Assembly: GCF_000988165.1 (NCBI RefSeq)
Contig: NW_020169328.1
Span: forward strand, 1 to 43,722
Direction: 5' to 3'
DNA: 43,722 bases
Origin: Vairimorpha ceranae
Lineage: Eukaryota; Microsporidia; Nosematidae
A program made the position numbers and the translations under genes. A model generated the notes under the pieces. The model was not told the DNA's origin, made no database searches, and saw only the letters and a program-made list of their open reading frames with translations. Below are positions 1 to 10,990 of the stretch, piece after piece. How positions within the stretch are numbered: the first letter of the stretch is position 1; every line of letters starts with the position of its first letter.

Positions 1-3000
1 TATATGCAAATGTTCAATTAAATATGCATCTAGTGTCAGTGTTTGTAAAAATAGTTACAACTCTAAAATAATTATCTTGTAATTTAAATGCTTTTACTTA
101 TAAATTTAAAAGGCACTATATAAGAGATGTTACTACAATATGTCAGCAAGTAGGATAAATGATAATAAAAAATATATATTTTATTATTAAGATACAAAGT
201 GGTTTTTTATTTAATTAATGAATTTTTATATAATAGTCTTTAAAAATAAAAATTATTTTTTGGAATAAGTGTTAAATTAATAAGGACTTAAAATGAAGTT
301 AAGTAACAGTTATTAATTACTAATAGTTACAATAAATTGTAAGTAATGCTTTACATTTATCAATCTTTGAAGTATAAAGAGAATGAATTGTATGTAATAA
401 AAAACTATAAAAATATTAATATTATGTTATTTAATGAAATAATTTGAATGAATGGTTAAGTTTATACAAAGATTTGAAATATACCAAGAAAAATAAATTG
501 CAAAATAATTAAATTTAATATCATACTTTATAACTAAATAAAACCTTTTTGATCTTATTATTTTTACTGTTTTAATGTTGTAGTTATTACTAAATATAAA
601 TTTTTCTATGACAAATTAAGTTCTTTTTGTATGGAGCACACACGAATAAAAAAACAGGCTGGATGGCCGACAGCAACAAAGAGCCATCTATTGTTGTGAG
701 CAGATATCGCCCTTGATTTTGAAATAATCTTCTTACAATTGCTACATTTCGTTTCCGAGGAGGATTGAAATTTTTATTCTTTTTTTACTTTTACCCGACA
801 AGCATACTATTGGGCATTATTACAGAATTATATGAATATTAATTGTTTTAATATTAAAACCAATTTAAAAATAATATTTATTTAAAAAAAAACACATTAC
901 AACATTTTCTGATATTATTTTCAATTTTTATTAGTTTTTGTTCAAACCGTGTTTTAGCTAACGATAAAATAAAAAACATAAACAATATTGTTAATCTTCA
1001 AATTGCATAATTGTGTAAAATTTTTGGTTAAATATAAATGTTTTTATTATTATTTGTTATTGTTGTATTCATGTCTTTTCACACTTTCATTTTGTTAAGA
1101 TGTAATATTTATTTTAATATTTTTAAACTATTTAACATTCTAAAACGTTTCAAATTATTTTTTTTAATGTATATTTTTTCATTTTTCTGTTCTATTATAT
1201 CTTATGACTTTTTACTCTATTTATTTCTCAAAGTTTTTCAACATTCTTAGTAGTTTTTCTTAAATTTGCAAATTATTGGGGTAAATTGATACTTGTCAAA
1301 TGAGAATTTTTTTTAAATATAAACACATTTCAAGATTAAATTACGAAATCATTGCATTTTTTTACTATTAAGTTTGCATGTAATTTTGTTTATCAAACGT
1401 TAACTCTAAAAATTTAACAAATCATATTAATTCGATAAAATTATATTTATAAACAAAATAAATGCAAAATGATTTAAAAATATTTTAAAGGCAATTTTAA
1501 ATTAGAAAGCAAAATATCAGAATAGTTAGAAATGATTTTTTTATAATGTAATCAATAACATTATTGTTGAAAATTTGATACAATAAAATGAAATATGCCA
1601 CACATGGAAATTAGTATTAAAATAAAATAAAGATTTAGAAAATAAAATGATCTCTCGCTCATGGTGTTTAGTATATTTATTTAGTTCTTGATTTTGTCGT
1701 GCTAGAAACTAATGTTTTTAAAAACTAAAATATTAATAAAAATCCTTCTTATATACTTTAGTGAACATAATCGACGATTAACCGAAATGCATGTTTATTT
1801 TTTTACCTATTTAGTCTCCAAAGTATAAATATTATTTAATAAACCATTTAGAATTGTGTTTATAACTTCAAATTTTGTGTTTTTTTCTTTTTTCTTTTAT
1901 TGTTACAATGTCATTGTTTTAAATAGCATGCCAAGCTCTTTCTCTACAAAAGTTTGATTATATCTAACAATATTCTAGATTTGAATTTTACTTAAATTAT
2001 ACTATCTTCTAGTATTATTTCACTAAGCGTCATCTAAATTTCAAAATGATACATTGTTAAATACATTAAATATCTTCAAAATTTTTACAGTATAATTTTT
2101 TTTATCTTTTTTTGTGTACTAATATTTTTAAATCTTTCTACAGAGTTTAAGAATTGATAATATTTAAACTTAATAGTTTGTTTTTTTTTTTCCATTCGGG
2201 TATAATAATTTATTAAAATGGTAAAATTGAATATATGTATTGAGATATCGTGTAGCAATGCTTGTGACAAAAATTAACTTTATATGTGGTTTACTACAGT
2301 GATATATATTAATTCTATTTTTATTTCTTCACAAACATTTTTTAAATTAATAAAACAATCTCTTCTGCTTTATCAAAAATAAGAATTACTATTAAATGTC
2401 AAAGTAAATTAGTATTGAAAATTAAACAATTTATAACATTTCAAGATTTACCAGTTTACTCTACTTTTAAACGTGCAATTTTTAATGACCTAAATTATAT
2501 TATACCTTTGTAAAAGACCAATTATCGTTTTTAACCTGATACTATTTCGTTTGCAATTAAATCAATTTATTATTAGCATTATAAATATTGCAAAATTCCC
2601 ACTTTTAATAATTTTTATTCTATTAATTGTTCTTTTACAACTAAATGCATGATTATTATTGTCATATTTTATAGGTTAAATGTCTCCATGTAAAAAAATA
2701 ACCATCTTCTCTTAAATGCAAACCCACATTCACTATATCTACTGTATTATTTATTTTAAAGTTTTATAAACTGTATTCATAAAGTTTTAACTTAAACATT
2801 TTACAAATGTAAAATATTTACAGTCTGGCGACTTCTTTCTATTAACTTTCTAGTAAACATTTTATCAATAAAATTTTTGTTGTGATTATTTATTTTACCT
2901 ATCAATAAAAATTCTATTGTTTCATCTAAAATATTTTCACTATTAAATTTATATTTCACTATCTTATTCCTACTTTCTAATTTGTGTATTGCTAAGGGTA

Positions 3001-3036
3001 AAATTTATTATAAAATTTAAATTATTACTAGAAAAG
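1..3036. other. Gene-poor A+T-rich spacer
   Basis: Long homopolymer-rich sequence with no convincing gene. The one visible anomaly is a more G+C-rich patch at about 631-770, treated separately. Short open frames here are hydrophobic poly-Phe/Leu/Ile strings of the kind A+T-rich DNA produces by chance, and none has a C-run before an ATG. Confidence 0.6.
631..800 (-). pseudogene. Possible zinc-ribbon fossil of a transposase
   Basis: This patch is clearly richer in G+C than its surroundings. On the minus strand one frame of about 45 codons reads through a CxxC pair (residues KCSNCKKIIS) followed by an HNNRWLF segment. That resembles the second half of the zinc ribbon and following helix of Merlin/IS1595-type transposases, of which clearer remains lie at 3617-4200 and 9729-10990. 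A second minus frame over the same DNA is also open for about 60 codons, so the coding assignment is uncertain. A structured RNA is the alternative. Confidence 0.25.
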
Positions 3037-3261
3037 TTAGATTTTTTTACATTTAATTAAACACTGCAGTATAATAAACTGTGGTAAAAACGCAGGAAGG
3101 CGACTAGAACTAAGAAAGTTCTCCACAATGCTCGCTCCTGAAGCCAAACTAAATTGGTGCAACTTAAATGATTTATTAACTTCATGGGGAATTGTGCTCT
3201 TGTGAGATCCCCTGTTGATCTTGTGATTCTCTTGCTGTTGATGATTATGTGAGTTATTCAT
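3037..3261 (-). other. Orphan frame with near-coding composition, uncertain
   Basis: A 74-codon frame from the first true ATG (the frame is open further upstream only from a TTG). The product is rich in His, Gln, Asn and Ser near its start and matches no family I recognise. The DNA is less A+T-biased than the spacer around it, which suggests either a small gene or a fossil. There is no C-run before the ATG. An inverted repeat ATGTGG-8 nt-CCACAT lies about 80 nt upstream, resembling the ends of the dispersed repeat described at 5697 and 38919. Neighbouring DNA is transposon debris, so I lean towards a fossil. Confidence 0.2.
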
Positions 3262-3340
3262 GACAGCGATGCACTTCTTTTCATAAAAGATTTTATAGTA
3301 AAATTTCTTCAAGAAAATTCAGAAAATAGAAAACATTTCA

Positions 3341-3360
3341 TGTGGAATTAATACCACATA
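3341..3360. repeat. Short inverted repeat ATGTGG-N8-CCACAT
   Basis: A 6-bp perfect inverted repeat with an A/T spacer. The arms resemble the TGTGGTA...TATCACA end of the dispersed repeat family (39050-39065, 6100-6123), so this may be an isolated terminus of the same family. Confidence 0.4.
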
Positions 3361-3616
3361 TGGATTAAATACTACAAGTATAAAGAATTAAAGCATGAGT
3401 ATTTTATTTTTCCACATTTTAGCTTGCAATTTAAAATTTAATAATCCCAAACGAAATCAAGATAAAAGAAAGTGCATAAAAACATTAACAAAAAGTGCAT
3501 ATTTTATATTCTTAGAAACAAACTTAATATTAAAATTTTATAATAGTAATAATCACAAATAGCTATCTTAGAATGGTTTTTAATGACTTTTTTAGAGCTT
3601 CAGATTGATTACTTCT

Positions 3617-4200
3617 TTATAATGCAAAAAGTTCCACAAAACGGCTTATATATCTCTTATTAGGATATCTTAAAAACACATTTATCTTAACTTTGGCCCA
3701 GATTCCTTCTATTGCATTAGTATGAATACCTGCAGGATTGTCTACAAAATTAATACTATGATTAACCGTGCGGTATAGATATCCTTCTTTATGTAAGTTA
3801 TAACCCCACCAACAATTTATATAAACAATACTAACATGAAGAACATACTTTTTAATTATCTAATTAATGTTTCTGATTTTCTTTTTTTAATTGTAATAAG
3901 ACTATAAGTCTTGCTGGTGATCGTTCTACCATAACTAATACTTAAACTTTTTCTTCCTGTAGCCTTGATGATATTTACATTTACCAAAATTAATTCATCT
4001 ATTTTCACTACCACGCCAGGGCCACTTATTTTAATGTTACTTAAAATACATTTTTTTGTTTTTTTATAATACGACCTACACTTTTTTTGTTTAAGCATGT
4101 CAAAAGTTTTTAATTTTATAACTAGCATTATTAATATATAAACAAATTTTTTTGTGCTATATGTAACCAATGAGCTTTTGCATTAAAGGAAGGTTTGTTT
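3617..4200 (-). pseudogene. Merlin/IS1595-like transposase, frameshifted
   Basis: Remains of a DDE/DDN transposase of the eukaryotic Merlin (ISXO2/IS1595-like) group. Reading 5' to 3' on the minus strand: a KPSFNAKAHWLHI segment near 4150-4200 matching the end of the zinc-ribbon region; a frame at 3856-4140 with GPGVVVKIDE, which fits the GGPGxxVEIDE motif carrying the first catalytic Asp; and a frame at about 3617-3840 with a VNHSINFVDN segment followed by IHTNAIEGIW, the hallmark C-terminal region. The three blocks lie in different frames, one break falling in an A7 run near 4150 and another near 3845. In the block INCWWGYN the family usually has Asp before CW, so the second catalytic residue also seems lost. 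The element is dead but still easily readable, hence not very old. No terminal inverted repeats could be fixed by eye. Confidence 0.75.
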
Positions 4201-4845
4201 TTAATTAAATTAAAATCCTTTTTACAATCTCATTTAGCACCTTTCACCATATTTGATAGCTCCTTCTTAAATGATTACTTTTTAAATAAAGCCTACAAAA
4301 GCATCCCTGTACAACCACATTTAAAAAATTATGTAAAATATTTTCAGTTTGTTCATACTCCTTCTTCATTTTGATTTTGATTTTTGGGGGTTAAAAAATT
4401 TTAAACGGCAAGCTAAAATGTAGAAAATTAAATTACTCTTTAGCTAAAATAAGTTTTTAATTTAAAAAGTTTATCAAATACTATCTTAAAAATAATACAC
4501 TTCTACCAGTTCTAGCATAAAATTTTTTTGTAGAACAAAAGTATTGTATTTTTTTTAACTCACTAGATTGATTTAATCTCAAACACAAAAAATAAATTTA
4601 AAAATGGCCGGTTGATTAAATTAAAATTATTCCTACAAAAATGTATTTAAGGCTGCTATACGAAATAACTCTTTTATAAATAATTATACTTTTTAATTAT
4701 TTTCTTTTTTAATTAGTCAGAAAAAGACACAAATTGGATTTATGGATATAACACAAAATAGTATTTTGCCCCTTTTATGTCACAAATTTATAACTAATTT
4801 ACTAAATTTGGCCCATGTATAATTTTTACTATTTTTAAAGCATCC
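4201..4845. other. A+T-rich spacer beside transposon remains
   Basis: No gene seen. The 3' part of this stretch on the minus strand may contain the decayed N-terminal zinc ribbon of the 3617-4200 transposase, but I could not align it with confidence. Confidence 0.4.
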
Positions 4846-5240
4846 GTGAGAGGTAGTGATCCAAATATAGCAATCTATAATTCGAATTTTTTTATTAGAA
4901 AATGTCTAATAGTATTTTTATTATTATTTAACATAGTTATGATAATGTTATTATACTTTAATAAAAGATTTGATATACTGAAATATGGAATGACAACTAT
5001 AAAAGAAATAACAACAATATCAAATATTTTTTTGTTAAATAATCCTACTATACAAAAAATGGAAATATAGATGAAATTATTAATCCTAACGTAGCGTTAC
5101 CTAGCGAAGGTGCCGCATCAGTTTTACTAGATTGTCTTGTAATCTGTATATTAGTTAGAATTTTAATTTTTTATAGCTATTGGTGGTGCAGTTTATATTT
5201 AGTAATTTTCAATGCTATTTTTTTTTATTTATTGAATTAA
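4846..5240 (+). pseudogene. Possible frameshifted small membrane protein
   Basis: Two adjacent plus-strand frames look like one broken gene. The first (4846-5070, opening at GTG, no ATG start) encodes a hydrophobic span (KCLIVFLLLFNIVMIMLLYF) and ends just after an A6 run at about 5055. A one-base shift at that run continues directly into a second open frame of about 58 codons, to roughly 5240, with the polar stretch PNVALPSEGAASVLLD and then another hydrophobic region. The polar stretch has unusually high G+C for the neighbourhood, which argues against chance. I recognise no family. It could instead be an old transposon cargo piece. Confidence 0.3.
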
Positions 5241-5696
5241 ATTGTATCGTATTTTCTTTTAAAATACAACCCCAATTATAATAATTTAAAAAGTTTATTA
5301 TTCTTATCTTCTATAATTTCTATCATGGGGATTTTATTTATATTTATAAATTGATGGGTGTTACAGATGTTAGTAGACAGCCTGTTTCAACTGTCAAAAC
5401 AATAAGTTTAACATGTAAGGGCACCACAAAATGCTATAGTAAACTAAAAATTAAATAATTTTTATTACAAATTTAAATGAACTTTTTTTTCATATCTATA
5501 TTTTTTTATTCATAAAACTTGCTTACGCTATCCCGTTTATAAAACGAGACTAAAAATACAAAGTATGCTTTCTTTTATTTAATTATGTGTATTGTCTTTA
5601 TGCATGTATGAATTGTTTTAAATTTGATTTCTTTTAGTTAAAAAATACGGCACTGGCGCACATTTTACAATTTGAAAAGTTGAATAGAACTGAAGT
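5241..5696. other. Spacer, nothing recognised
   Basis: A+T-rich sequence between a possible pseudogene and the dispersed repeat. No frame, RNA or repeat could be supported. Confidence 0.4.
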
Positions 5697-6125
5697 GTGA
5701 TATTACAGCCACTAAAAATATTGTAAGTCAAAATTTAATTTAATTATTTTCTTTTGTAATCTAGATGGGTAAAAATAAATATTAATAGTTAAAATAAATT
5801 AAAGTTATTGACATGGTGCAAATCATACGACGATATCACAACCACTATAGAAACTTAAAGTCAAATAATTTATTAAAAATATTCGTTTTTCTTCGTAATT
5901 TCGATGGGTAGAATAAATTTTATTACTAATCTATGACGCACTATAACTTAACTTCTGTTTTGCAGAGGATTAAGCTAACTTTGTTTGCTAATCAGGACCA
6001 TTGCCGCAGCTATATTTTCCTCACCAGAAATTTTAAAGTCCCCAGCCCCCCTAGGTATAAATATAAATTAATATTTATAGCAAAATAAATTAAAACAAAT
6101 GTCATATGGTAAATAGTACCACAAT
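5697..6125 (+). repeat. Dispersed ~130-147 bp repeat, tandem copies
   Basis: Two diverged tandem copies start at about 5697 (TGATATTACAGCCACT) and 5832 (GATATCACAACCACT), 133 bp apart. Both contain the internal block TTCGTAATTTCGATGGGTA or a close variant (5756-5770, 5893-5911). A partial 3' end occurs at 6077-6123 (AAATTAAA then CATATGGTAAATAGTACCACA). The same arrangement recurs 33 kb away at 38919-39065. The ends carry short inverted TGTGGTA/TACCACA arms. This looks like a small non-autonomous mobile repeat; no coding capacity is visible. Confidence 0.65.
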
Positions 6126-6222
6126 TATTTAAACACGATTAATTTCAAATACTATACACATAAAACATAAAAAACATACGAACCATTAGTAAATAATAGC
6201 CTTTCTCTAAAATAAAATTATT

Positions 6223-8265
6223 TTAATTAGTTAAATATGCCTGCCAGGAGCCGACATCTAGATGGAATGTTAAGAATTGTTTGTATGCATAAAGCTTGAT
6301 CGTCTTTTGACGCAAAACATGGAAGGCTGTAAGACGTTTAATATATTTAAAAAATCTTTTTACTTGGGTTTCATCAATGGGCATCTCAAGATTGCTATCT
6401 AAAACTAATGTATAAAACACTTCATCAAATATTTCATCATCAGAAATATTATTATTTATAATCATATTACAAAAAGCCCATTGTAATACATCATTTTTGG
6501 AATTATAGTCATAATAGTTTTTCATGTAAATTTCATTAATTTTTTCACTGGGTTTATCTTTATAAACTTTTGTATAGTCCTTTTCCAGTTTATTAGTGTC
6601 TTCTAAAAGGCCAAAATATTTTATCAATAGAACTTTAAATTGCTTTTTTAAGCCCTCTTTAGTCCAAAAAATTTTATAGTCTATAATAAAATTTGGCAAA
6701 TTAGAATATAATTTTCGTATTTTTAATAAGTCTAATTCTAGCTTATTACAATTCTCTCGATGTTTTGTGTATTGCTGGATGTAATGATTATCACATTTAT
6801 TTTTAGCATCTAGTGATTTGTAGAATTCTCTAATACTTTCAATATTAAATATTATCTTTTTCCAATCTTCCAATGGATATGGTGTAAGACATCTAATATT
6901 CAATTTAATGTATTTATCTGGATCAAAATTTTTATTAAATTCCAATTCATTCTCGTATTTTAGAAATATACTTTTATCAAATCTAAAAACTTTACTTTGA
7001 AAATTTTTGCCCCGGCTTACATTTTCTGTACTTCTTTCTTCAGTTTTATTATTAAATATATGTTTGTGACATTCATTTTGTGAAAATAATTTAGGAAAAT
7101 AATCGGAAGAAGCGCTTATCAATTTATCCCATATACATTTGCATTCATTTAAAAAGACATCTTCTTTAGATAAATATAAAGCCTGTTTGCGCACATTTTT
7201 TATTTCTTTTCTTAAAATTTGTAACTCGATAGATTTTATTAAGTATGTAGATTCATAATCTTCGACTGCACAATCTCTCAAATAAGTTACATAATTTATG
7301 TCATCATTTCTAAACTCAGGAACATGAAATTTACAAGTTATTTCCATTTGCTTTGACTCAATTACAGACCAATCACACCATAACAAAGTAACTTCTGAAA
7401 CAAATTTTAATAAATAAATATAAATAAAAGTTAGCAATTCATTATCGTAAGTGTCTAGGTATAAAACTTCAGGTATAATTTTTTCAAAGACAATTTTATG
7501 AACATTAAGTAACTTAAATGGCTTAAATGAAGTTGTTGCTAATTTTTTTTCAAAAAAGTTAATTCCAACTTGTTTAAAAGGACTAAAACGAATGCTTGAT
7601 TTTTCTGTACCAATGATAGAAAAAAGCAATTGATCAAAAAAATACAAAGTACCTCGAAAAGGCCTATACATGGCGTTATTACGATTTAGACCAAATTTGC
7701 CTTTTTTTCTATTACAATTATTTGCATTAGAAAATTCGTTGATTCTGCACAAAAACGTATTAACATCTAAATCAGTAATTCTTTTCTCAAACTGTAAAAT
7801 AACGAACATGATATTTTGCATAACATTAACCTCTTTCTCATCTAGTTTTAGATAAGACGAAATTTTCTTTGTTACTCGATAAAATTTTTCCAAATCTTTT
7901 TCTAGTATAAAAAATGAAGTTTTAAAAAAAATTTCTTGTTTTGTAATTTCTTTCAACAAATATAATATATTAAATGCTATTTTATCTTCTTGTTTAATAA
8001 CAATAACTTCTTCATAATTTATTTTATGAATCAACATCAGTGCTGAATCCCCTAATCTAAAAAAGTTATCGTCAAAAAAAGTGTCAAGTACAATCTCTAA
8101 GATTTGTTGCATGGATGATGTTTCTTCAGAATTATTGGTCTCGGATAATAAATATTTATGGTAAAATTCTATTGTTGTTCTGTATATTTGATGTGTTCTT
8201 TGATTATTAATACTTATATTAGAATAAATTTTTATCAAATAAATAAAAATAATATAAAAAATCAT
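6223..8265 (-). CDS. Large orphan protein with signal peptide
   Basis: A 680-residue protein with a hydrophobic N-terminus (MIFYIIFIYLIKIYSN...) that looks like a signal peptide or anchor, followed by a long, Lys/Glu/Asn-rich, predicted largely helical body with no further membrane span. I recognise no domain. The start is well supported: a CCC at 8272-8274 sits 6 nt before the ATG. If the signal is real, the protein enters the secretory route, so a role at the spore surface, in the polar tube system or in the host cell is possible, but that is inference. It stands alone in a gene-poor region with transposon debris 2 kb away on each side. Cysteines are few and scattered. No repeats are visible. 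Confidence 0.85.
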   Translation of the reverse strand: MIFYIIFIYLIKIYSNISINNQRTHQIYRTTIEFYHKYLLSETNNSEETSSMQQILEIVLDTFFDDNFFRLGDSALMLIHKINYEEVIVIKQEDKIAFNILYLLKEITKQEIFFKTSFFILEKDLEKFYRVTKKISSYLKLDEKEVNVMQNIMFVILQFEKRITDLDVNTFLCRINEFSNANNCNRKKGKFGLNRNNAMYRPFRGTLYFFDQLLFSIIGTEKSSIRFSPFKQVGINFFEKKLATTSFKPFKLLNVHKIVFEKIIPEVLYLDTYDNELLTFIYIYLLKFVSEVTLLWCDWSVIESKQMEITCKFHVPEFRNDDINYVTYLRDCAVEDYESTYLIKSIELQILRKEIKNVRKQALYLSKEDVFLNECKCIWDKLISASSDYFPKLFSQNECHKHIFNNKTEERSTENVSRGKNFQSKVFRFDKSIFLKYENELEFNKNFDPDKYIKLNIRCLTPYPLEDWKKIIFNIESIREFYKSLDAKNKCDNHYIQQYTKHRENCNKLELDLLKIRKLYSNLPNFIIDYKIFWTKEGLKKQFKVLLIKYFGLLEDTNKLEKDYTKVYKDKPSEKINEIYMKNYYDYNSKNDVLQWAFCNMIINNNISDDEIFDEVFYTLVLDSNLEMPIDETQVKRFFKYIKRLTAFHVLRQKTIKLYAYKQFLTFHLDVGSWQAYLTN

Positions 8266-9728
8266 TATAGAGGGCTAAAATTTTTAAAAGATATTTATAT
8301 TTACAAAAAATATTCATAAATTATTTTATCAAAAATCTGTATTTTTTCTTTTATTAAAATGTATATTAAATAAAATTTTTAAAATTTAAAAACAAATTAT
8401 ATAAATTAAAAAATTAAAGACACAATTTAAATTTTTAAGTTAATAAAAACCTATCCGCTGTATACCATACCTATAGCTGATAGTTTATTTATTAAAAATT
8501 TAATATTGTAAATAATTTGTAAAAACATGAATTATTTCAAGAGAGATTTATAATTTACACCAGATAAATCAAGCGACTATTAGTATAAGTTGTATATTTC
8601 TGATTTTTTATTTTATAAATTTTTCTTTAATTAAATTTTTCTTAGAAGATACGTAAGAAAATTTTGAAAAAGTGAAGATTAAATTTAAAGATAACAAGTT
8701 TTACAATAAATTTAAACATATTAATGAGTGTCATGCATTTCAAGAGCTGACCGACGGTAACCAATGAAAGAATTTTTAATCATAACAAAGTATTCATTCT
8801 TTCAGTAATTAGTGAAATTTTTTATCAAGTATTAAATTATTAAAAAAAACTTTAAATAAAATATATTCTCATGAAAGCTTTTATTAAACACAAGTCTATA
8901 TATCTCTCATTCTTAGAAAGTCGCAGTATCCCACATAGGCATGGCAGTGAGATATATTTTTATAAGAATATCATTAACTTTACAATAATCTTTAAACATT
9001 CTAGAAAGCCAACTGCTTGAACACTTTTACGAAGAATAATTAGAATTTTAGTTGGTTGGTTCTATTGCAAAAAATGTAAATTGTTGTTTATTAATTAAGA
9101 AAAAGGAAATGGTTGTGAGTAATGTATAGAAATTAGCCGATATAACGCAAAAAAAATTTGAAGAAGGATACCATTTTCAATACTAATATATTAGAAGATA
9201 TGCTTGATTTATTATACAAATTGACATTGATTGCTATTATTTTTTCTAAACGAAAAACATAATCTTAATCATTTAAAGAAGAGCAATGGCATATTTTTAG
9301 AAAAAATGTTTTTAACTTTTTCAATCAACATTCTAATAAAGTAAATTAAAATATTGAAAAATACTGTTATTTAAAATCATATTATTGATAAAAGAAGTTT
9401 AGAAAATGATTAAAATCATGAAACTTGAATAGTTTAAGCAATTGCTTCAGGGAAAATTAAATAAATTTTTTATATTTTTAAATATTATTTAAGGATGACA
9501 ACTAGCAAGTTTTGCATGCTTTGAATTTTTTTAAAAATTAAGGGTTAAAAGATAACTAGATTAAGATTTATATTCTAAACAAAAGTAAAGTTTAAAGAAA
9601 GTAGACAAAACTTGCTAGTTAAGCAAACTTGTCGATATAAAAATATTAATTTAAAAATACTAAAAATTATAGCTTTTCTTGATATTTAATTCTTTTTAGT
9701 AATTGTTGTTTATTTGTAACCCTCAATA
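8266..9728. other. Spacer with short coding fossils and a hairpin
   Basis: No intact gene. At about 8764-8805 the arms TGAAAGAAT and ATTCTTTCA form a 9-bp inverted repeat. At about 8870-8990 a plus-strand frame includes KSIYLSFLESRS and HRHGS, matching a similar fossil at about 10275-10360. At about 9055 a frame reads WFYCKKCKLL, which again suggests zinc-ribbon debris. All are broken by stops soon afterwards. Confidence 0.4.
8272..8274 (-). promoter_or_regulatory. C-run start signal
   Basis: Minus-strand CCC 6 nt before the ATG at 8265. Confidence 0.65.
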
Positions 9729-10990
9729 ATGAAGATCGGTATGCATAATAATATTTTACTAGATATAAATACACTTTTATAAAGCTTAATTGAGAATGAT
9801 ACTATTTCTAAAAATAATCTATGTTTACGTTGTAACAGCAGATGTTCAATGAGGCCAATTAAAAGCGAGCAAAATTCTATAATTTATCGATGCAACAAAA
9901 AAGAATGTCAAAAGACATTCAATTTTTCATTCTACAATGATTTAACCAAAGTAATTAACTTAATTAATTCGTTAATCTTGAATTAAAACTTCAACCAAAT
10001 TTATCAGACTCTAATTATTGCTAATACCACCATTCGCAGATATAAAAAACTTCTGTTAGTTTGTTCTAAAAAATATTTTTTGAAAGGTCGGTATTACTAG
10101 GTGGTGAAAGTACAATTGTAGGTGTTATCCCAAGCTAATAACCAATCATTTACAACAGAATGATTGTAACAACACTGATTAAAGCCATTGGTCCTCTCTA
10201 CAACCAATAAGAATTTTGTATTGATATAAAAAAGTATTTAAGAAAATTTTATTACATAAATGTAGCCGTTTTCATGATTAACTTTTACAACAAATCACTC
10301 TACATTTCTTTCCTCAACAACCGCACGTTATCGCCTAGACACGGCAGTAGAAATTGAGATAAAAGCATTTTGTTAAGGCGTGGTATTATAAGAAATTCAA
10401 CTTCTACAAATGACTAATTAAGAGTTACTGTTTGGATAGTTAGATGCGTTAATCGATCAAATTTACATAAATTTTTTATATGTAAAGTTGAAAATAAAAC
10501 AATATAAACACTAACAGATGCTTTTAAGGATATAATTATATCAAATGGTGTACTTAATACTGATGGATTTGTCGTCTATTCTGTAATGGCTCCTAATCTT
10601 AATTAAAATCACCATGTAGTGAATTATTCAAAAGGATTTTGTTTGATTGATGGCACATTACAAATAACATTGAAGAATTTCGATCTCTTCTAAAAAGCAC
10701 AATTAGGAAAGAAAATAATATGCAAAGAAGTTTTTAAGATGATTTGATTGCTCAGTATACCTTTTAATGTAGATTTAAAGTGAATACAAAACCCGAAGAA
10801 TTTGTTCGGTGGTTTGTAGAAACTATAAAGATTTTTTTTGAATTAAATTAATAGTTTTTAAATTTTGTCTAAAAATTCAAAATATGCAAAAGTCGCTAGA
10901 AGGCTTAGAAATGTATCGATTAATTAATTGATATCAGTATGCATACTTTTTAACTTTAGATTGTCAAATGACAACTATTTTTGTCGAAAG
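9729..10990 (+). pseudogene. Merlin/IS1595-like transposase, heavily decayed
   Basis: A second transposase fossil, on the plus strand. A zinc ribbon is readable at about 9820-9940: CxxC (LCLRC), then YRCNKKECQ, followed by KTFNFSFYNDL. At about 10095 LGGESTIVG fits the GGPGxxVEIDE region with the acidic residues lost. At about 10515-10700 the segments DAFKDIIISNGVLNTDGFVVYS and HHVVNYSKGF match the family's PGSxIxSDxWxxY and HxxVNHSxxFVD motifs in order and spacing. Stops and shifts occur throughout. The ATG at 9729 (with CCC at 9720-9722 a few nt before it) may be the original start. More decayed than the copy at 3617-4200, so it probably inserted earlier. Confidence 0.6.

Noticed and set aside
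1038..1250. 70-codon ATG frame, plus strand
   Set aside because: Product is almost only Phe, Leu, Ile and Ser, as expected from A+T-rich DNA read by chance. No C-run, TATA element at the usual distance, or family match.
2085..2270. 61-codon frame, minus strand
   Set aside because: Low-complexity Lys/Ile/Tyr product without a start signal, in featureless spacer.
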